A stretch of 63,503 nucleotides of DNA from Gammaproteobacteria bacterium (GTDB lineage Bacteria > Pseudomonadota > Gammaproteobacteria > Legionellales > Legionellaceae), in the NCBI GenBank assembly GCA_022600575.1, contig JAHZKF010000050.1, positions 1-63,503 of the forward strand. The letters are read 5' to 3'. Shown in pieces: positions 38,036 to 46,539 of the stretch (positions are counted from its first letter, which is position 1; the number at the start of each line of letters is the position of its first letter). A program made the position numbers and the translations under genes. The notes beneath the pieces were generated by a model. The model did not search any database and was not told where the DNA came from. It saw nothing but the letters and a program-made list of their open reading frames with translations.

Positions 38036-38890
38036 ATGCCACTCACATCAACCCAACAGCTCATCAAAGATTATGGCCAAAAAATCATAAAAAAAACCAT
38101 CACGGACGATGAAATTTGCGCATTAATGGAAGATAAACGATTTCAGCAAAGTACAGGCTATGTCGATCCAAACCAACCCATTACAGACAAAAACCATACA
38201 AAACTCAATGCTCTTCAAGACTTTGTGATAACACTTGGTCCCCAACTTTCACCTGAAAATTTACATCAATTAACAGAGCGCTTGATTAGACTTGCACCTC
38301 GAGGTGATGACAACACCTTTATGCGCGGCTCAAGCCTTGAGAAATGTTTTTTAGCCTATGAACTGGTACGCTCTCCACAAAACGCAGAAACCCATTTTCA
38401 AAAAGGGTCAACTCTACGAGATATTTTTACATCAGAAACCGCTATAGAAAACTTAAAAGGAACTATTTTAGGACCTGGTGTTCTTTTTTTCCGCTCCCCC
38501 CGAAAGGCAACCCCATTATCCAGGGCTGAACAAGCTGAACTCACAGTAAAAAAAGATGAACTGATTGATACGGCAATAAAATACTCTGAACGACGCAAAA
38601 TTTCTCCTGAACTTGCTGAAGAAATTAAAAACAGCACGCGACAACTCGCAGACGGAAACGGAGAAATTGCACCATATCAAACACTGATTCAATTAGTAGA
38701 AGCAAAAGAACGAGAAAACGCAGCTCAACATAAATTGAGCGGCTTAATGAACTTTTTTGTGCGATTGATATCTCGTGTTTACCCATCAATACAACCAGAG
38801 CCAAACGATGCGCTTTCCAAAGCAATGAAAGATCATATGCAAGCAAACAGACCCAACACAGGAGAGTCTGACATGGGCAATAAACCCTAA
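38036..38890 (+). CDS. unknown helical protein, first of two tandem paralogues; RasGAP-like motif
   Basis: A 284-residue protein, clearly a paralogue of the next gene; both begin MPLTSTQQLIK. The shared region covers residues 1-130 best. The motif DNTFMRGSSLEKCFLAYEL at 92-110 (R97), followed by STLRDIF, resembles the arginine-finger loop of eukaryotic Ras-GTPase activating proteins (TLFRxxxLA, then K-S-L-I). This is a pattern match, not a homology proof. The chain is mostly helical with a hydrophobic helix near 234-248 and an acidic, polar tail. The ATG at 38036 is chosen over 38006 because GGAG precedes it and the paralogue starts at the same residue. A Dot/Icm effector role is inferred. 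Confidence 0.78.
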   Translation: MPLTSTQQLIKDYGQKIIKKTITDDEICALMEDKRFQQSTGYVDPNQPITDKNHTKLNALQDFVITLGPQLSPENLHQLTERLIRLAPRGDDNTFMRGSSLEKCFLAYELVRSPQNAETHFQKGSTLRDIFTSETAIENLKGTILGPGVLFFRSPRKATPLSRAEQAELTVKKDELIDTAIKYSERRKISPELAEEIKNSTRQLADGNGEIAPYQTLIQLVEAKERENAAQHKLSGLMNFFVRLISRVYPSIQPEPNDALSKAMKDHMQANRPNTGESDMGNKP

Positions 38891-38949
38891 AGCATTCCGC
38901 GCAAAACAACCTATAATTAATAGACATAACGATTATCAGGATTAAAAAT

Positions 38950-39861
38950 ATGCCTCTTACATCGACCCAGCAGCTTATCAAGGAGTACGGTGAAAAGCTC
39001 AAAAACGGCACCATCACAGACGCTGAAATTGAAGCTTTAAACGACGATAAGCGGTTTGAAAAGAGTCCTGGCTATGCTGATCCCAACAAACCTATAACAG
39101 ATACAAATCATTCAAAACTCAACGCTCTTCAAGACTTTGTCGCGACCATTGGGCCTCAAGTGTCACAAGACATCTTTTCTCAATTAACAGCACGCTTTAT
39201 TGTGTTATCAGCCGAAAAGCTAGGCAAAGATAAAAACGCATTTATGCGAGGTTCAACGCTTGAGAAGTGTTTTTTAGCCTATGAGCTTGCACACTCTCCA
39301 GAGACAGCCGAGACTCACTTTCAAGAAGACTCAACAATACGACATATTTTTAAAACAGAACAAGATATAACACACTTAAAAACGGTTATTTTAATGCCGG
39401 GTATTACAACCTTCAAAAATCTTAAAGAAGAAGACCTTGTTGCCAAAGCAACTCAGGTTATGGCAACAAAAGAACGCTACCTAAAAACAAAAAAAATACC
39501 CTTCGAATTAGCGCAACAAATTGAAATCATGACGCTAAGACTAATGGATAAAAATAAAAGCTTAGGGCCTGCACACATAGGGCAATACGAAAATCTCATC
39601 CGGCAAGTAAAAGAAACAGAAAAACACACACCTGACACCTCACCCTCTAAAAAAGGATACTTGAGCAGCCTGATGAACCTGTTTCTTAATCTGGTTTGCT
39701 ATATGCTATTCATCAAAAGAGCGAGTCAAACAAAAGACACAGCCCCACAACAAGCGCTCTCAGACATCATGCAAAAACATGTAGACGCATATAAATCTGA
39801 GGAATTTGGGGAATTTGGGGAAACCACAGAAAAACCCGAGGGAGAAGTACCACACACTTAG
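38950..39861 (+). CDS. unknown helical protein, second tandem paralogue; RasGAP-like motif and acidic C-terminus
   Basis: A 303-residue paralogue of the preceding protein. It keeps the signature as KNAFMRGSTLEKCFLAYEL with R100, and STIRHIF after it. A hydrophobic helix lies near 239-256 (LSSLMNLFLNLVCYMLFI). The tail SEEFGEFGETTEKPEGEV is Glu-rich, like the E-block signal that promotes Dot/Icm translocation. AGGA lies eight bases upstream of the ATG, and TATAAT near 38912 gives it its own promoter. The gene ends in a 4-base overlap with the convergent rpoH. Function unknown; the effector role is inferred. Confidence 0.8.
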   Translation: MPLTSTQQLIKEYGEKLKNGTITDAEIEALNDDKRFEKSPGYADPNKPITDTNHSKLNALQDFVATIGPQVSQDIFSQLTARFIVLSAEKLGKDKNAFMRGSTLEKCFLAYELAHSPETAETHFQEDSTIRHIFKTEQDITHLKTVILMPGITTFKNLKEEDLVAKATQVMATKERYLKTKKIPFELAQQIEIMTLRLMDKNKSLGPAHIGQYENLIRQVKETEKHTPDTSPSKKGYLSSLMNLFLNLVCYMLFIKRASQTKDTAPQQALSDIMQKHVDAYKSEEFGEFGETTEKPEGEVPHT

Positions 39862-40718
39862 TTACTTTCTAAATACCCACGAATTTTATTCATTGCGTTT
39901 TTTTCAAGCTGACGAACCCTTTCTGCCGAAATACTATATTTCTCAGCTAGCGCATGTAACGTCATGGCCTTTTCATCAACCAACCAACGCTGCTTTAAAA
40001 TATCTTGGCTTCGTGTATCTAATTGTGCCATGGCAAATTGTAATTTCTCAGCATCTTCTTGCTCGCCGTCTTCCTGCTCAACAATATAAGCGGGATCAGC
40101 ATTCGCATCACCTAAATAAAGTGCCGGCGTAAACTGCTGAGCAGTCGAGGATTCACTATCTGAGTCATCACCATCCCAAGATGCATCCATCGCGTTCAAG
40201 CGCATTTCCATCACTTGAACATCTTTGGGTGTTACCCCTAAATCTTCTGCAACCGCGTTAATGTCTTCAGCACTACACCAACCAAGTCGCTTTTTCATTT
40301 GACGCAAATTAAAAAATAATTTACGTTGTGCTTTCGTTGTTGCAACTTTTACAATGCGCCAGTTTTTAAGCACAAATTCATGAATTTCTGATTTTATCCA
40401 GTGCACCGCAAAAGAGACCAAACGAACACCGAGGCTTGGGTCAAATCGTTTAACCGCTTTCATAAGACCCACATTACCTTCTTGAATTAAATCATTCAAA
40501 GGCAGACCATAGCCTAAATATCCACGAGCCACACGCACGACATAACGCAGGTGCGCAAGGACTAATTGACGAGCACCTTCAATATCTCCTTCTTCATGAA
40601 ATCGGCGTGCACAGTCACGCTCTTCCTCTACTGTTAACAGTGGAATTTGATTCGCCTGATGGATGTATGCATCCAAGCTTCCAATGGGGAGATGTGTCGT
40701 TGCTAACTGAAGGTTCAT
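39858..40718 (-). CDS. rpoH: heat-shock sigma factor RpoH (sigma-32)
   Basis: Alternative sigma factor for heat-shock promoters. The 286-residue product (E. coli 284) has region 2 (VVRVARGYLGYGLPLNDLIQ; FDPSLGVRLVSFAVHWIKSE) and region 4 (LAEKYSISAERVRQLEKNAM). The RpoH-specific box QRKLFFNLR is at residues 131-139, which separates it from RpoD and RpoS. The open frame starts with a TTG two codons earlier, but the ATG at 40718 has GGAG nine bases before it and is preferred. It follows ftsX in the same direction, the order found in E. coli (ftsYEX-rpoH). Confidence 0.97.
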   Translation of the reverse strand: MNLQLATTHLPIGSLDAYIHQANQIPLLTVEEERDCARRFHEEGDIEGARQLVLAHLRYVVRVARGYLGYGLPLNDLIQEGNVGLMKAVKRFDPSLGVRLVSFAVHWIKSEIHEFVLKNWRIVKVATTKAQRKLFFNLRQMKKRLGWCSAEDINAVAEDLGVTPKDVQVMEMRLNAMDASWDGDDSDSESSTAQQFTPALYLGDANADPAYIVEQEDGEQEDAEKLQFAMAQLDTRSQDILKQRWLVDEKAMTLHALAEKYSISAERVRQLEKNAMNKIRGYLESN

Positions 40719-40737
40719 GGGCAATCACTCCAAGAAT

Positions 40738-40759
40738 AAAACGCGCTCAACTGCGTTTT
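40738..40759 (-). terminator. possible weak terminator between ftsX and rpoH
   Basis: A 7-bp stem (AAAACGC with GCGTTTT) around an 8-base loop, with the T-rich right arm running into ATT on the minus strand. It may partly end ftsX transcription or act as an attenuator before rpoH. The stem is short and AT-rich at its base, so confidence is low. Confidence 0.4.
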
Positions 40760-40779
40760 GCGACACATCATATCATATT

Positions 40780-41709
40780 TCAGTGACAGGGCTCAATATG
40801 CGCGAGTTGACGCTTTAATGGGAGATAAGCACCCAACCAACCTAAACCAATACCCAACAAAGCACACCACAATAAATCATCAACTGAAAACCCTATCGCA
40901 AGCGGAACCCCAAACCCCGGTGCCACCATAACGCGTAATGCGTGCCCCAAACCAAGTAAAATGGCATGAACACAAAAAAAAGCACTTAAAGCACCCAAAA
41001 CACCTAAACAAGTACCCGTATATAAAAAAGGTCTTAAAATAAAAGCATCTGAGGCACCAATGAGTTTGAGCACTCGGATTTCATCATAATGCTCTTGTGC
41101 TGACAGACGTAATAAATTTCGAATGGTAAACACCACCATCAGACCAAACAGCCCGCCAAGAAGCCATGTTAAACGAGTTAAAAACCCAATCATTGCGTAA
41201 AAATCACCGACCCACTCTCGATTAAGCTTTGCCTGCTCGACATGTGGGTATTCTTTTAATTTTTGAAATAATGCCTCGATTTTCTCGGGCGTATCAACCG
41301 CTCGACTCGGCATCACTTCAATCATTGAGGGCAGGGGGTTATCAGGTAAATAACGCCGAACATCTTCCATCCCTTCTTGCTTTTCAAGTTGCAAAAGACT
41401 CTCATCTGCACTAACAAAAACAGCGGTCTCCACTCCCTTTGTAGCATGAAGACGCCCCATTAAATCCGCCTCATCTGCAGGGGTAAATGATGTATCAAGA
41501 TACAAAGCGATTTCTTTTCCCTGCCTCCAATCATTCACCAGTGGCTTTAATTGTCCTATCAAAAGCCAAAATAAAAGGGGTAAAATCAAGGTTATAGCAA
41601 TCACAGCAACCGTCACACACGTGGTCCACGGCGCTCGCTTAAATGCATTCAGGCTACGCTTTACAGCTTGACCATGTCGCCGTATCAGTCGGTAACCTCG
41701 CCTCAACAC
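40780..41709 (-). CDS. ftsX: cell division protein FtsX
   Basis: Membrane partner of FtsE; together they control peptidoglycan hydrolases at the septum. The 309-residue chain has a cytoplasmic N-terminus, a first membrane helix near 33-53 (TCVTVAVIAITLILPLLFWL), a periplasmic domain of about 120 residues (KEYPHVEQAKLNREWVGDFY), and three C-terminal helices. The start is a GTG with GGAGG seven bases upstream and overlaps the ftsE stop by seven bases. Part of ftsY-ftsE-ftsX-rpoH. Confidence 0.95.
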   Translation of the reverse strand: MLRRGYRLIRRHGQAVKRSLNAFKRAPWTTCVTVAVIAITLILPLLFWLLIGQLKPLVNDWRQGKEIALYLDTSFTPADEADLMGRLHATKGVETAVFVSADESLLQLEKQEGMEDVRRYLPDNPLPSMIEVMPSRAVDTPEKIEALFQKLKEYPHVEQAKLNREWVGDFYAMIGFLTRLTWLLGGLFGLMVVFTIRNLLRLSAQEHYDEIRVLKLIGASDAFILRPFLYTGTCLGVLGALSAFFCVHAILLGLGHALRVMVAPGFGVPLAIGFSVDDLLWCALLGIGLGWLGAYLPLKRQLAHIEPCH

Positions 41710-42353
41710 AACTTTCCCTCCTTAAGCCATAAGATGCGGTGTTTCATGTGAGCAATCAACGACAGTTCGTGTGTCGCAATTAACACACCAACACCCGCTT
41801 GGTTAAATTGTTCAAAGAGCGCCATAATATCAACCGACAAGGCTGGGTCTAAATTGCCCGTTGGTTCATCAGCAAGGAGCCAATCCGGCTTATGCACAAT
41901 GGCACGTGCAATGCCAACCCGTTGCTGCTCACCCCCTGACAGATGCACAGGCAACCTTTTTTCTTTCGAAAGAAGACCCACTTTATCCAGAGCGCCTTGA
42001 ACACGCTTGACCATTTGCGCCCGAGGCAAGCCTTCAATGTATAAAGGCAGGGCAACATTTTCAAATACATTTCTATCATTCAATAAATAAGGAGACTGAA
42101 AAATAATACCGAATCGGGCACGATGAGCTGCCACATCGTTTTTTTTAAGCCGACGCAATGACTTTCCGTCCATCAAGATATCACCCGTTGATGGACGCTC
42201 AAGGAGTGCTGCAAGCTTTAGCAGCGTACTTTTACCCGCACCAGAACAACCTGTCAAAAACGCCATCTCACCTTGATCCAAGGCGAAATTCACGTAACTT
42301 AAGGCTTCCTGCCCCCCTGAATACCGCTTGCTAACTTGTTTGAACTGAATCAT
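41703..42353 (-). CDS. ftsE: cell division ATP-binding protein FtsE
   Basis: ABC-type ATPase that works with FtsX. From the ATG at 42353 the product is 216 residues (E. coli FtsE 222). It has Walker A TGCSGAGKSTLLKL, signature LSGGEQQRVGIARAI and Walker B DEPTGNLDP. The frame is open to 42425, but the first 24 codons lie inside the end of ftsY and do not resemble the family; starting at MIQFKQVSKRYSGG gives the normal N-terminus and a 23-base overlap with ftsY. Confidence 0.95.
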   Translation of the reverse strand: MIQFKQVSKRYSGGQEALSYVNFALDQGEMAFLTGCSGAGKSTLLKLAALLERPSTGDILMDGKSLRRLKKNDVAAHRARFGIIFQSPYLLNDRNVFENVALPLYIEGLPRAQMVKRVQGALDKVGLLSKEKRLPVHLSGGEQQRVGIARAIVHKPDWLLADEPTGNLDPALSVDIMALFEQFNQAGVGVLIATHELSLIAHMKHRILWLKEGKLC

Positions 42354-43302
42354 TTTCAAAAATAGCCTGAACAAATTGTTGCGGGTCAAATACCCGTAAA
42401 TCATCCATCCCTTCTCCCATTCCAATATAACGAAAAGGAAGTCCTATTTCATCAGCTATCGCAAATAAAATACCGCCTTTGGCAGTACCATCTAACTTCG
42501 TAATTGTAATCCCTGTCACTCCCACCGCTTCATGAAACTGCCGTGCCTGATTCAATGCATTTTGCCCAATGCTTGCATCCAATACCAGCATCACTTCGTG
42601 CGGAGCATTTGCATCTATTTTTTGTAAAACACGTTTCACTTTTTTAAGCTCATCCATCAAGTTCCCTTGTGTATGCAAGCGGCCTGCCGTATCAGCAATC
42701 AATACATCAATGCCTCGCGCCTTAGCTGCTTTAAACGCATCAAAAACAACAGATGCACTATCCGCACCTGTATGTTGTGCAATCACAGGAATATCACTCC
42801 GCTCCCCCCATGCCTGCAGTTGTTCAACTGCTGCTGCACGAAACGTATCTCCTGCTGCGAGCATCACTTTTTTTCCCATGCTCTGATAAAGTTTTGCGAG
42901 CTTCCCCATAGTGGTTGTCTTGCCAGCGCCATTAATACCAACCATTAAAATAACAAAAGGGGTCTTGTCTGTTGTTGTGAGTGAAAGCGCTGATGCCTGC
43001 CGAGAGATTAATTCGGCCATTTGCTCCTGAAGCGCACAGAACACCGCTTCACCATCTGTCAATTGCTTTCGCTCTAAGCGTTCAGTTAATTGAGCTAACA
43101 TTTTTCGCGTGGTGTTAATCCCTAAGTCGGCCGTGATTAAAAGCGACTCAACCGCTTCAAGCAACGCCGCATCCACTTCTTTTTTTCCAAGCAACAAGCG
43201 CCCAAGCTTACTTCCAAGCCCTTGCTGAAAACGCCCCCACATACTTTTTTTATCTGAAACAGCTACTGTTTCTTCTGCTTGATTTTTTTTAAACCACTTC
43301 AT
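42331..43302 (-). CDS. ftsY: signal recognition particle receptor FtsY (short form)
   Basis: SRP receptor GTPase for co-translational membrane insertion. At 323 residues it lacks the long acidic A domain of E. coli FtsY (497); the N-terminal 30 residues are instead basic/amphipathic (MKWFKKNQAEETVAVSD). The NG domain is complete: G1 VGINGAGKTTTMGKLAKLY, G3 DTAGR, and G4 TKLDGTAKGG. Membrane contact would rely on the N-terminal amphipathic helix. It is the first gene of the leftward ftsY-ftsE-ftsX-rpoH cluster. Confidence 0.96.
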   Translation of the reverse strand: MKWFKKNQAEETVAVSDKKSMWGRFQQGLGSKLGRLLLGKKEVDAALLEAVESLLITADLGINTTRKMLAQLTERLERKQLTDGEAVFCALQEQMAELISRQASALSLTTTDKTPFVILMVGINGAGKTTTMGKLAKLYQSMGKKVMLAAGDTFRAAAVEQLQAWGERSDIPVIAQHTGADSASVVFDAFKAAKARGIDVLIADTAGRLHTQGNLMDELKKVKRVLQKIDANAPHEVMLVLDASIGQNALNQARQFHEAVGVTGITITKLDGTAKGGILFAIADEIGLPFRYIGMGEGMDDLRVFDPQQFVQAIFENDSVQTS

Positions 43303-43359
43303 TGAGTATACAAATCCTGTTAAATGTGGAATTCTATCATCTTTTCCTTGGGGTGAACC

Positions 43360-44685
43360 ATGCGCACCGTTTTTCTCTTGCTTTTCACGCTCATTTCAAC
43401 AACCGCTTTTAGCGACGTGCAATCATTTAAGCTCGACAATGGTCTAACCTTACTGGTTAAAGAAGACCATCGTGCACCGGTTGCCGTTACCATGGTTTGG
43501 TATAACGTAGGCTCCGCTGACGAACCAGGTGGCTTAACGGGTATTTCACATGCACTTGAACACCACATGTTCAAAGGCACACCAAACTACCCCCTTGGCG
43601 TTTTTTCAAAAACCATTGCAGGTCTTGGTGGACAAGAAAACGCTTTCACCAGCACAGACTACACTGCCTATTTTGAAAAAATAGCGGCCGAGCACCTGCC
43701 CACAAGCTTAACGCTCGAGGCCGATCGCATGCAACACCTCTTACTTGATGAGGCTGAATTTACAAAAGAAATGAAAGTCATTCAAGAAGAACGGCGCTTA
43801 CGAACAGATGATAACCCACAAGCTTTAACCTTCGAGCGCTTCCTTGCTGCAGCACACTTAAGCTCGCCCTATCATCACCCCGTTATTGGTTGGATGAACG
43901 ATATTCAGCACTTAACTGTGCCTGATGTACGCCGCTGGTACCAACGCTTTTATGCTCCCAATAACGCAACCGTTGTTGTCGTCGGTGATGTACAGTCAGA
44001 GGCTGTCTTGGCCCTTGTAAAAAAACAATTTGGCGACCTTAAAAAACAACCGACCTTTAAACGCAAACAGCAAACCGAGCCAAGAGCTCTCGGAAAGAAA
44101 ATGCTCACGGTAAAAGCGCCAGCTAATATCCCGATTTTGCTTCAAGGCTATACCGTTCCAAGCGTTAAAACAGCCTCATCAAAACATGCTGCTGACCCTT
44201 ATGTTCTTGAGGTCATTGCAGCCATTCTTGATGCAGGTGAAAGTGGCCGCTTCAGCCAAAACTTAATCCGCGGAAAAGAACAAGCTAGCAGCATTGGCGT
44301 TGAGTATAATCTTTATACCCGTTATCAAACACAGTTCATCATTTATGGCGCACCGAGTGCCTCAAACACCATTGAAGGCCTCGCCAACCATATTAATGCT
44401 GAGCTAAATGTTTTAAAAACCAACCCAGTCCCTCCTGATGAGCTCAAACGGGTTAAAACACAGCTCATTGCCCAAAAAATCTTTGAACGAGACTCTGTAT
44501 TTGGCCAAGCCATGGAGCTTGGCTTACTTGAAAGCACCGGTTTAGGCTGGCAGCTTACCAAGCAATATGAGCAACGTATCCGTGCTGTCACAGCAGAAGA
44601 AATTCAAGCAGCAGCAAAACATTATTTTGACGATACTCGCATGACTGAAGCACACCTTTTACCTCAAGCAGGAGCATCCCAATGA
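43360..44685 (+). CDS. M16 zinc metallopeptidase, catalytic subunit
   Basis: Exported M16 (insulinase/pitrilysin-like) peptidase of 441 residues. A signal peptide covers about 1-18 (MRTVFLLLFTLISTTAFS). The inverted zinc motif HxxEH is intact as HALEH at residues 64-68, and the distal Glu lies in EMKVIQEERRL. It is divergent from ftsY with about 57 bases between them. The 4-base overlap with the next M16 gene points to a heterodimer in the periplasm in which this chain is catalytic. The substrate is unknown. Confidence 0.93.
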   Translation: MRTVFLLLFTLISTTAFSDVQSFKLDNGLTLLVKEDHRAPVAVTMVWYNVGSADEPGGLTGISHALEHHMFKGTPNYPLGVFSKTIAGLGGQENAFTSTDYTAYFEKIAAEHLPTSLTLEADRMQHLLLDEAEFTKEMKVIQEERRLRTDDNPQALTFERFLAAAHLSSPYHHPVIGWMNDIQHLTVPDVRRWYQRFYAPNNATVVVVGDVQSEAVLALVKKQFGDLKKQPTFKRKQQTEPRALGKKMLTVKAPANIPILLQGYTVPSVKTASSKHAADPYVLEVIAAILDAGESGRFSQNLIRGKEQASSIGVEYNLYTRYQTQFIIYGAPSASNTIEGLANHINAELNVLKTNPVPPDELKRVKTQLIAQKIFERDSVFGQAMELGLLESTGLGWQLTKQYEQRIRAVTAEEIQAAAKHYFDDTRMTEAHLLPQAGASQ

Positions 44686-45986
44686 GACACTTGCTTATCT
44701 TTTTCGGCCTTTGGTTTACCTTATTAAACGCAGCCAGCGCTACAAGCACACCTCCTATCCAACGCTGGCAAACAAAACAGGGTACCCCTGTCATATTTTA
44801 TCAAGCAATGGACATTCCTATGCTCAGTATTAGCCTTGCTTTTCGAGCAGGCGCTGCATATGACGAACAGCGTTTTGGTTTAAGCACACTGACCACACGC
44901 CTACTTAATCAAGGTAATGATGGCCTCGATGCGAATACACTCGCAAACCGTCTTGCTGAAACGGGCGCTCAGTTTTCAAGCGAAAATAACCGCGACATGA
45001 TTGTGTTACATCTTAAAACACTGACAGAGAAAGAAGCGCTAAAACAAGCCACAAACCTTTTTACACGTATCGTCAAACAACCTGACTTTCCCAAAAAAGC
45101 ATTTGAACGAGAAAAAAATCAACAGCAAATGGCCATTCGACAAGCCTTAGAATCGCCTGACGAAGTGGCTAACCAAACGTTTTTCCGTGCGCTATATCAA
45201 GCACACCCATACGCACACCCCATTAATGGTGATTTAAATACGCTAAACGCCATTACACTCAAAGATGTACAGCATTTTCATCAAACTTTTTTTGTCGCTC
45301 AAAATGCGACACTTGTACTCGTTGGAGCACTCAACCGAAAAGATGCTGAAGCACTGGCTGAAAAAATTACCTTAACGATTCCCAAAGGCAAAAAAGCACC
45401 CATGATTCCGGATGCCAAACCTCTCCCTGAATCCATGGATGTCAACGTCCCCTTTCCCTCTTCTCAGACCGTTCTTCGTCTTGGTCAGCTGGGTATTAAT
45501 CATCATGACACACGTTATTTCCCTCTCTTGGTTGGCAACTATACCTTAGGTGGTGGTGCACTCGTATCACGGCTTGCTGAGGAACTCCGTGAAAAACGAG
45601 GCTTAACTTATGGCGTACACAGTCAATTTGTTCCTATGCCAGAACGAGGTCCTTTTGTGATTGGCTTTTCAACCAAAAACGAGCAAGCTGAAACGGCGGA
45701 GACCCTCACTCGCGATACACTCGAAGCTTTTGTTAAAACAGGTCCAAGTAATGCAGAGCTCAAAGCGGCCAAGCAATACCTTATCGGCAGTTTCCCATTA
45801 TCTATTGCAAGCAATCAAAGCATGGCTAGCATTCTCTTAAAAATGGCCTTTTATGGTCTACCTGATAATTATCTTGACACCTATACAGATAATATTAACG
45901 CGGTCAGCACCCAACAAATCCAATCTGCTTTCCAAAAAAGCGTTCACCCCAAACGCTTGCTCCAAGTCATGGTCGGAAAACTATGA
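44682..45986 (+). CDS. M16-like peptidase, non-catalytic partner
   Basis: A 434-residue M16-fold protein with a signal peptide (MRHLLIFFGLWFTLLNAASA) but no HxxEH; the matching position reads RFGLSTLTTRLLNQG. It keeps the Arg/Tyr pair typical of the substrate-holding partner in EELREKRGLTYGVHSQF. Paired M16 chains, one catalytic and one with the R/Y motif, are known in other bacteria. The gene is translationally coupled at both ends, overlapping the previous and the next gene (rsmD) by four bases each. Confidence 0.92.
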   Translation: MRHLLIFFGLWFTLLNAASATSTPPIQRWQTKQGTPVIFYQAMDIPMLSISLAFRAGAAYDEQRFGLSTLTTRLLNQGNDGLDANTLANRLAETGAQFSSENNRDMIVLHLKTLTEKEALKQATNLFTRIVKQPDFPKKAFEREKNQQQMAIRQALESPDEVANQTFFRALYQAHPYAHPINGDLNTLNAITLKDVQHFHQTFFVAQNATLVLVGALNRKDAEALAEKITLTIPKGKKAPMIPDAKPLPESMDVNVPFPSSQTVLRLGQLGINHHDTRYFPLLVGNYTLGGGALVSRLAEELREKRGLTYGVHSQFVPMPERGPFVIGFSTKNEQAETAETLTRDTLEAFVKTGPSNAELKAAKQYLIGSFPLSIASNQSMASILLKMAFYGLPDNYLDTYTDNINAVSTQQIQSAFQKSVHPKRLLQVMVGKL

Positions 45987-46537
45987 AACAAGTGGTTCGT
46001 ATCATCGCAGGTCTTCATCGCGGAAAAAAAATTAACTTTCCCGATGAACCCGGCTTAAGGCCAACGCCTAGTCGCATTCGAGAAACACTCTTTAACTGGC
46101 TGATGCACACCATTCGTGGTGCACGTTGCCTGGATGCTTTTGCCGGCAGTGGGGCACTGGGGTTTGAAGCATGGTCTCGTGGGGCACGCAGCGTTACCTT
46201 TATCGAATCATCACGCACTACTTTTTTGAGCCTCAAAAAACAGGCTCTTGCGTTCGACTCAACATCCCTTAAAGTCATTGAAAGCAATGCGTTAACTTAC
46301 TTGTCAAACCCACCTGCTCAGTTCGATCTCATTTTTATGGACCCTCCCTTTGATAAGCCTGAGCTCTTAGAGCAAAGCATTACTCACCTTGAGGAAAAAA
46401 ATATCTTATCTGAAAAAGGGTTCATGTATACCGAGTCATCGCGTCCTGTCACACTAAACCCTACCTTGTGGGAAACCCTTAAGGAAAAAAAAGCAGGTCT
46501 TGTCTATTATGCCTTACATCAAAAACGAGCGCTTTAA
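45983..46537 (+). CDS. rsmD: 16S rRNA (guanine966-N2)-methyltransferase
   Basis: Methylates G966 of 16S rRNA in the small subunit. The 184-residue length is typical (E. coli 198). The N-terminus RIIAGLHRGKKINFPD and LRPTPSRIRETLFNWL are family hallmarks; the SAM site is LDAFAGSGALGFEAWSRGA, and the catalytic motif is LIFMDPPFDKPEL. It overlaps the M16 partner gene by four bases and is two bases from the next gene, so it is co-transcribed with them. Confidence 0.96.
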   Translation: MKQVVRIIAGLHRGKKINFPDEPGLRPTPSRIRETLFNWLMHTIRGARCLDAFAGSGALGFEAWSRGARSVTFIESSRTTFLSLKKQALAFDSTSLKVIESNALTYLSNPPAQFDLIFMDPPFDKPELLEQSITHLEEKNILSEKGFMYTESSRPVTLNPTLWETLKEKKAGLVYYALHQKRAL

Positions 46538-46539
46538 AC

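Noticed and set aside
38480-38800. A second RasGAP fingerprint (FLR-like) in the first paralogue: VLFFRSPR near residue 149 or FFVRLISRVYPSI near 240
   Set aside because: The key Arg is not kept in the second paralogue (ITTFKNL and NLFLNLVCYM), and the spacing from the arginine-finger-like motif does not fit known RasGAPs, so only the first motif is reported.
38625-39017. A 130-codon open frame antisense across the junction of the two tandem paralogues
   Set aside because: It overlaps both real genes and shows no domain or start signal; the duplicate sequence explains its length.
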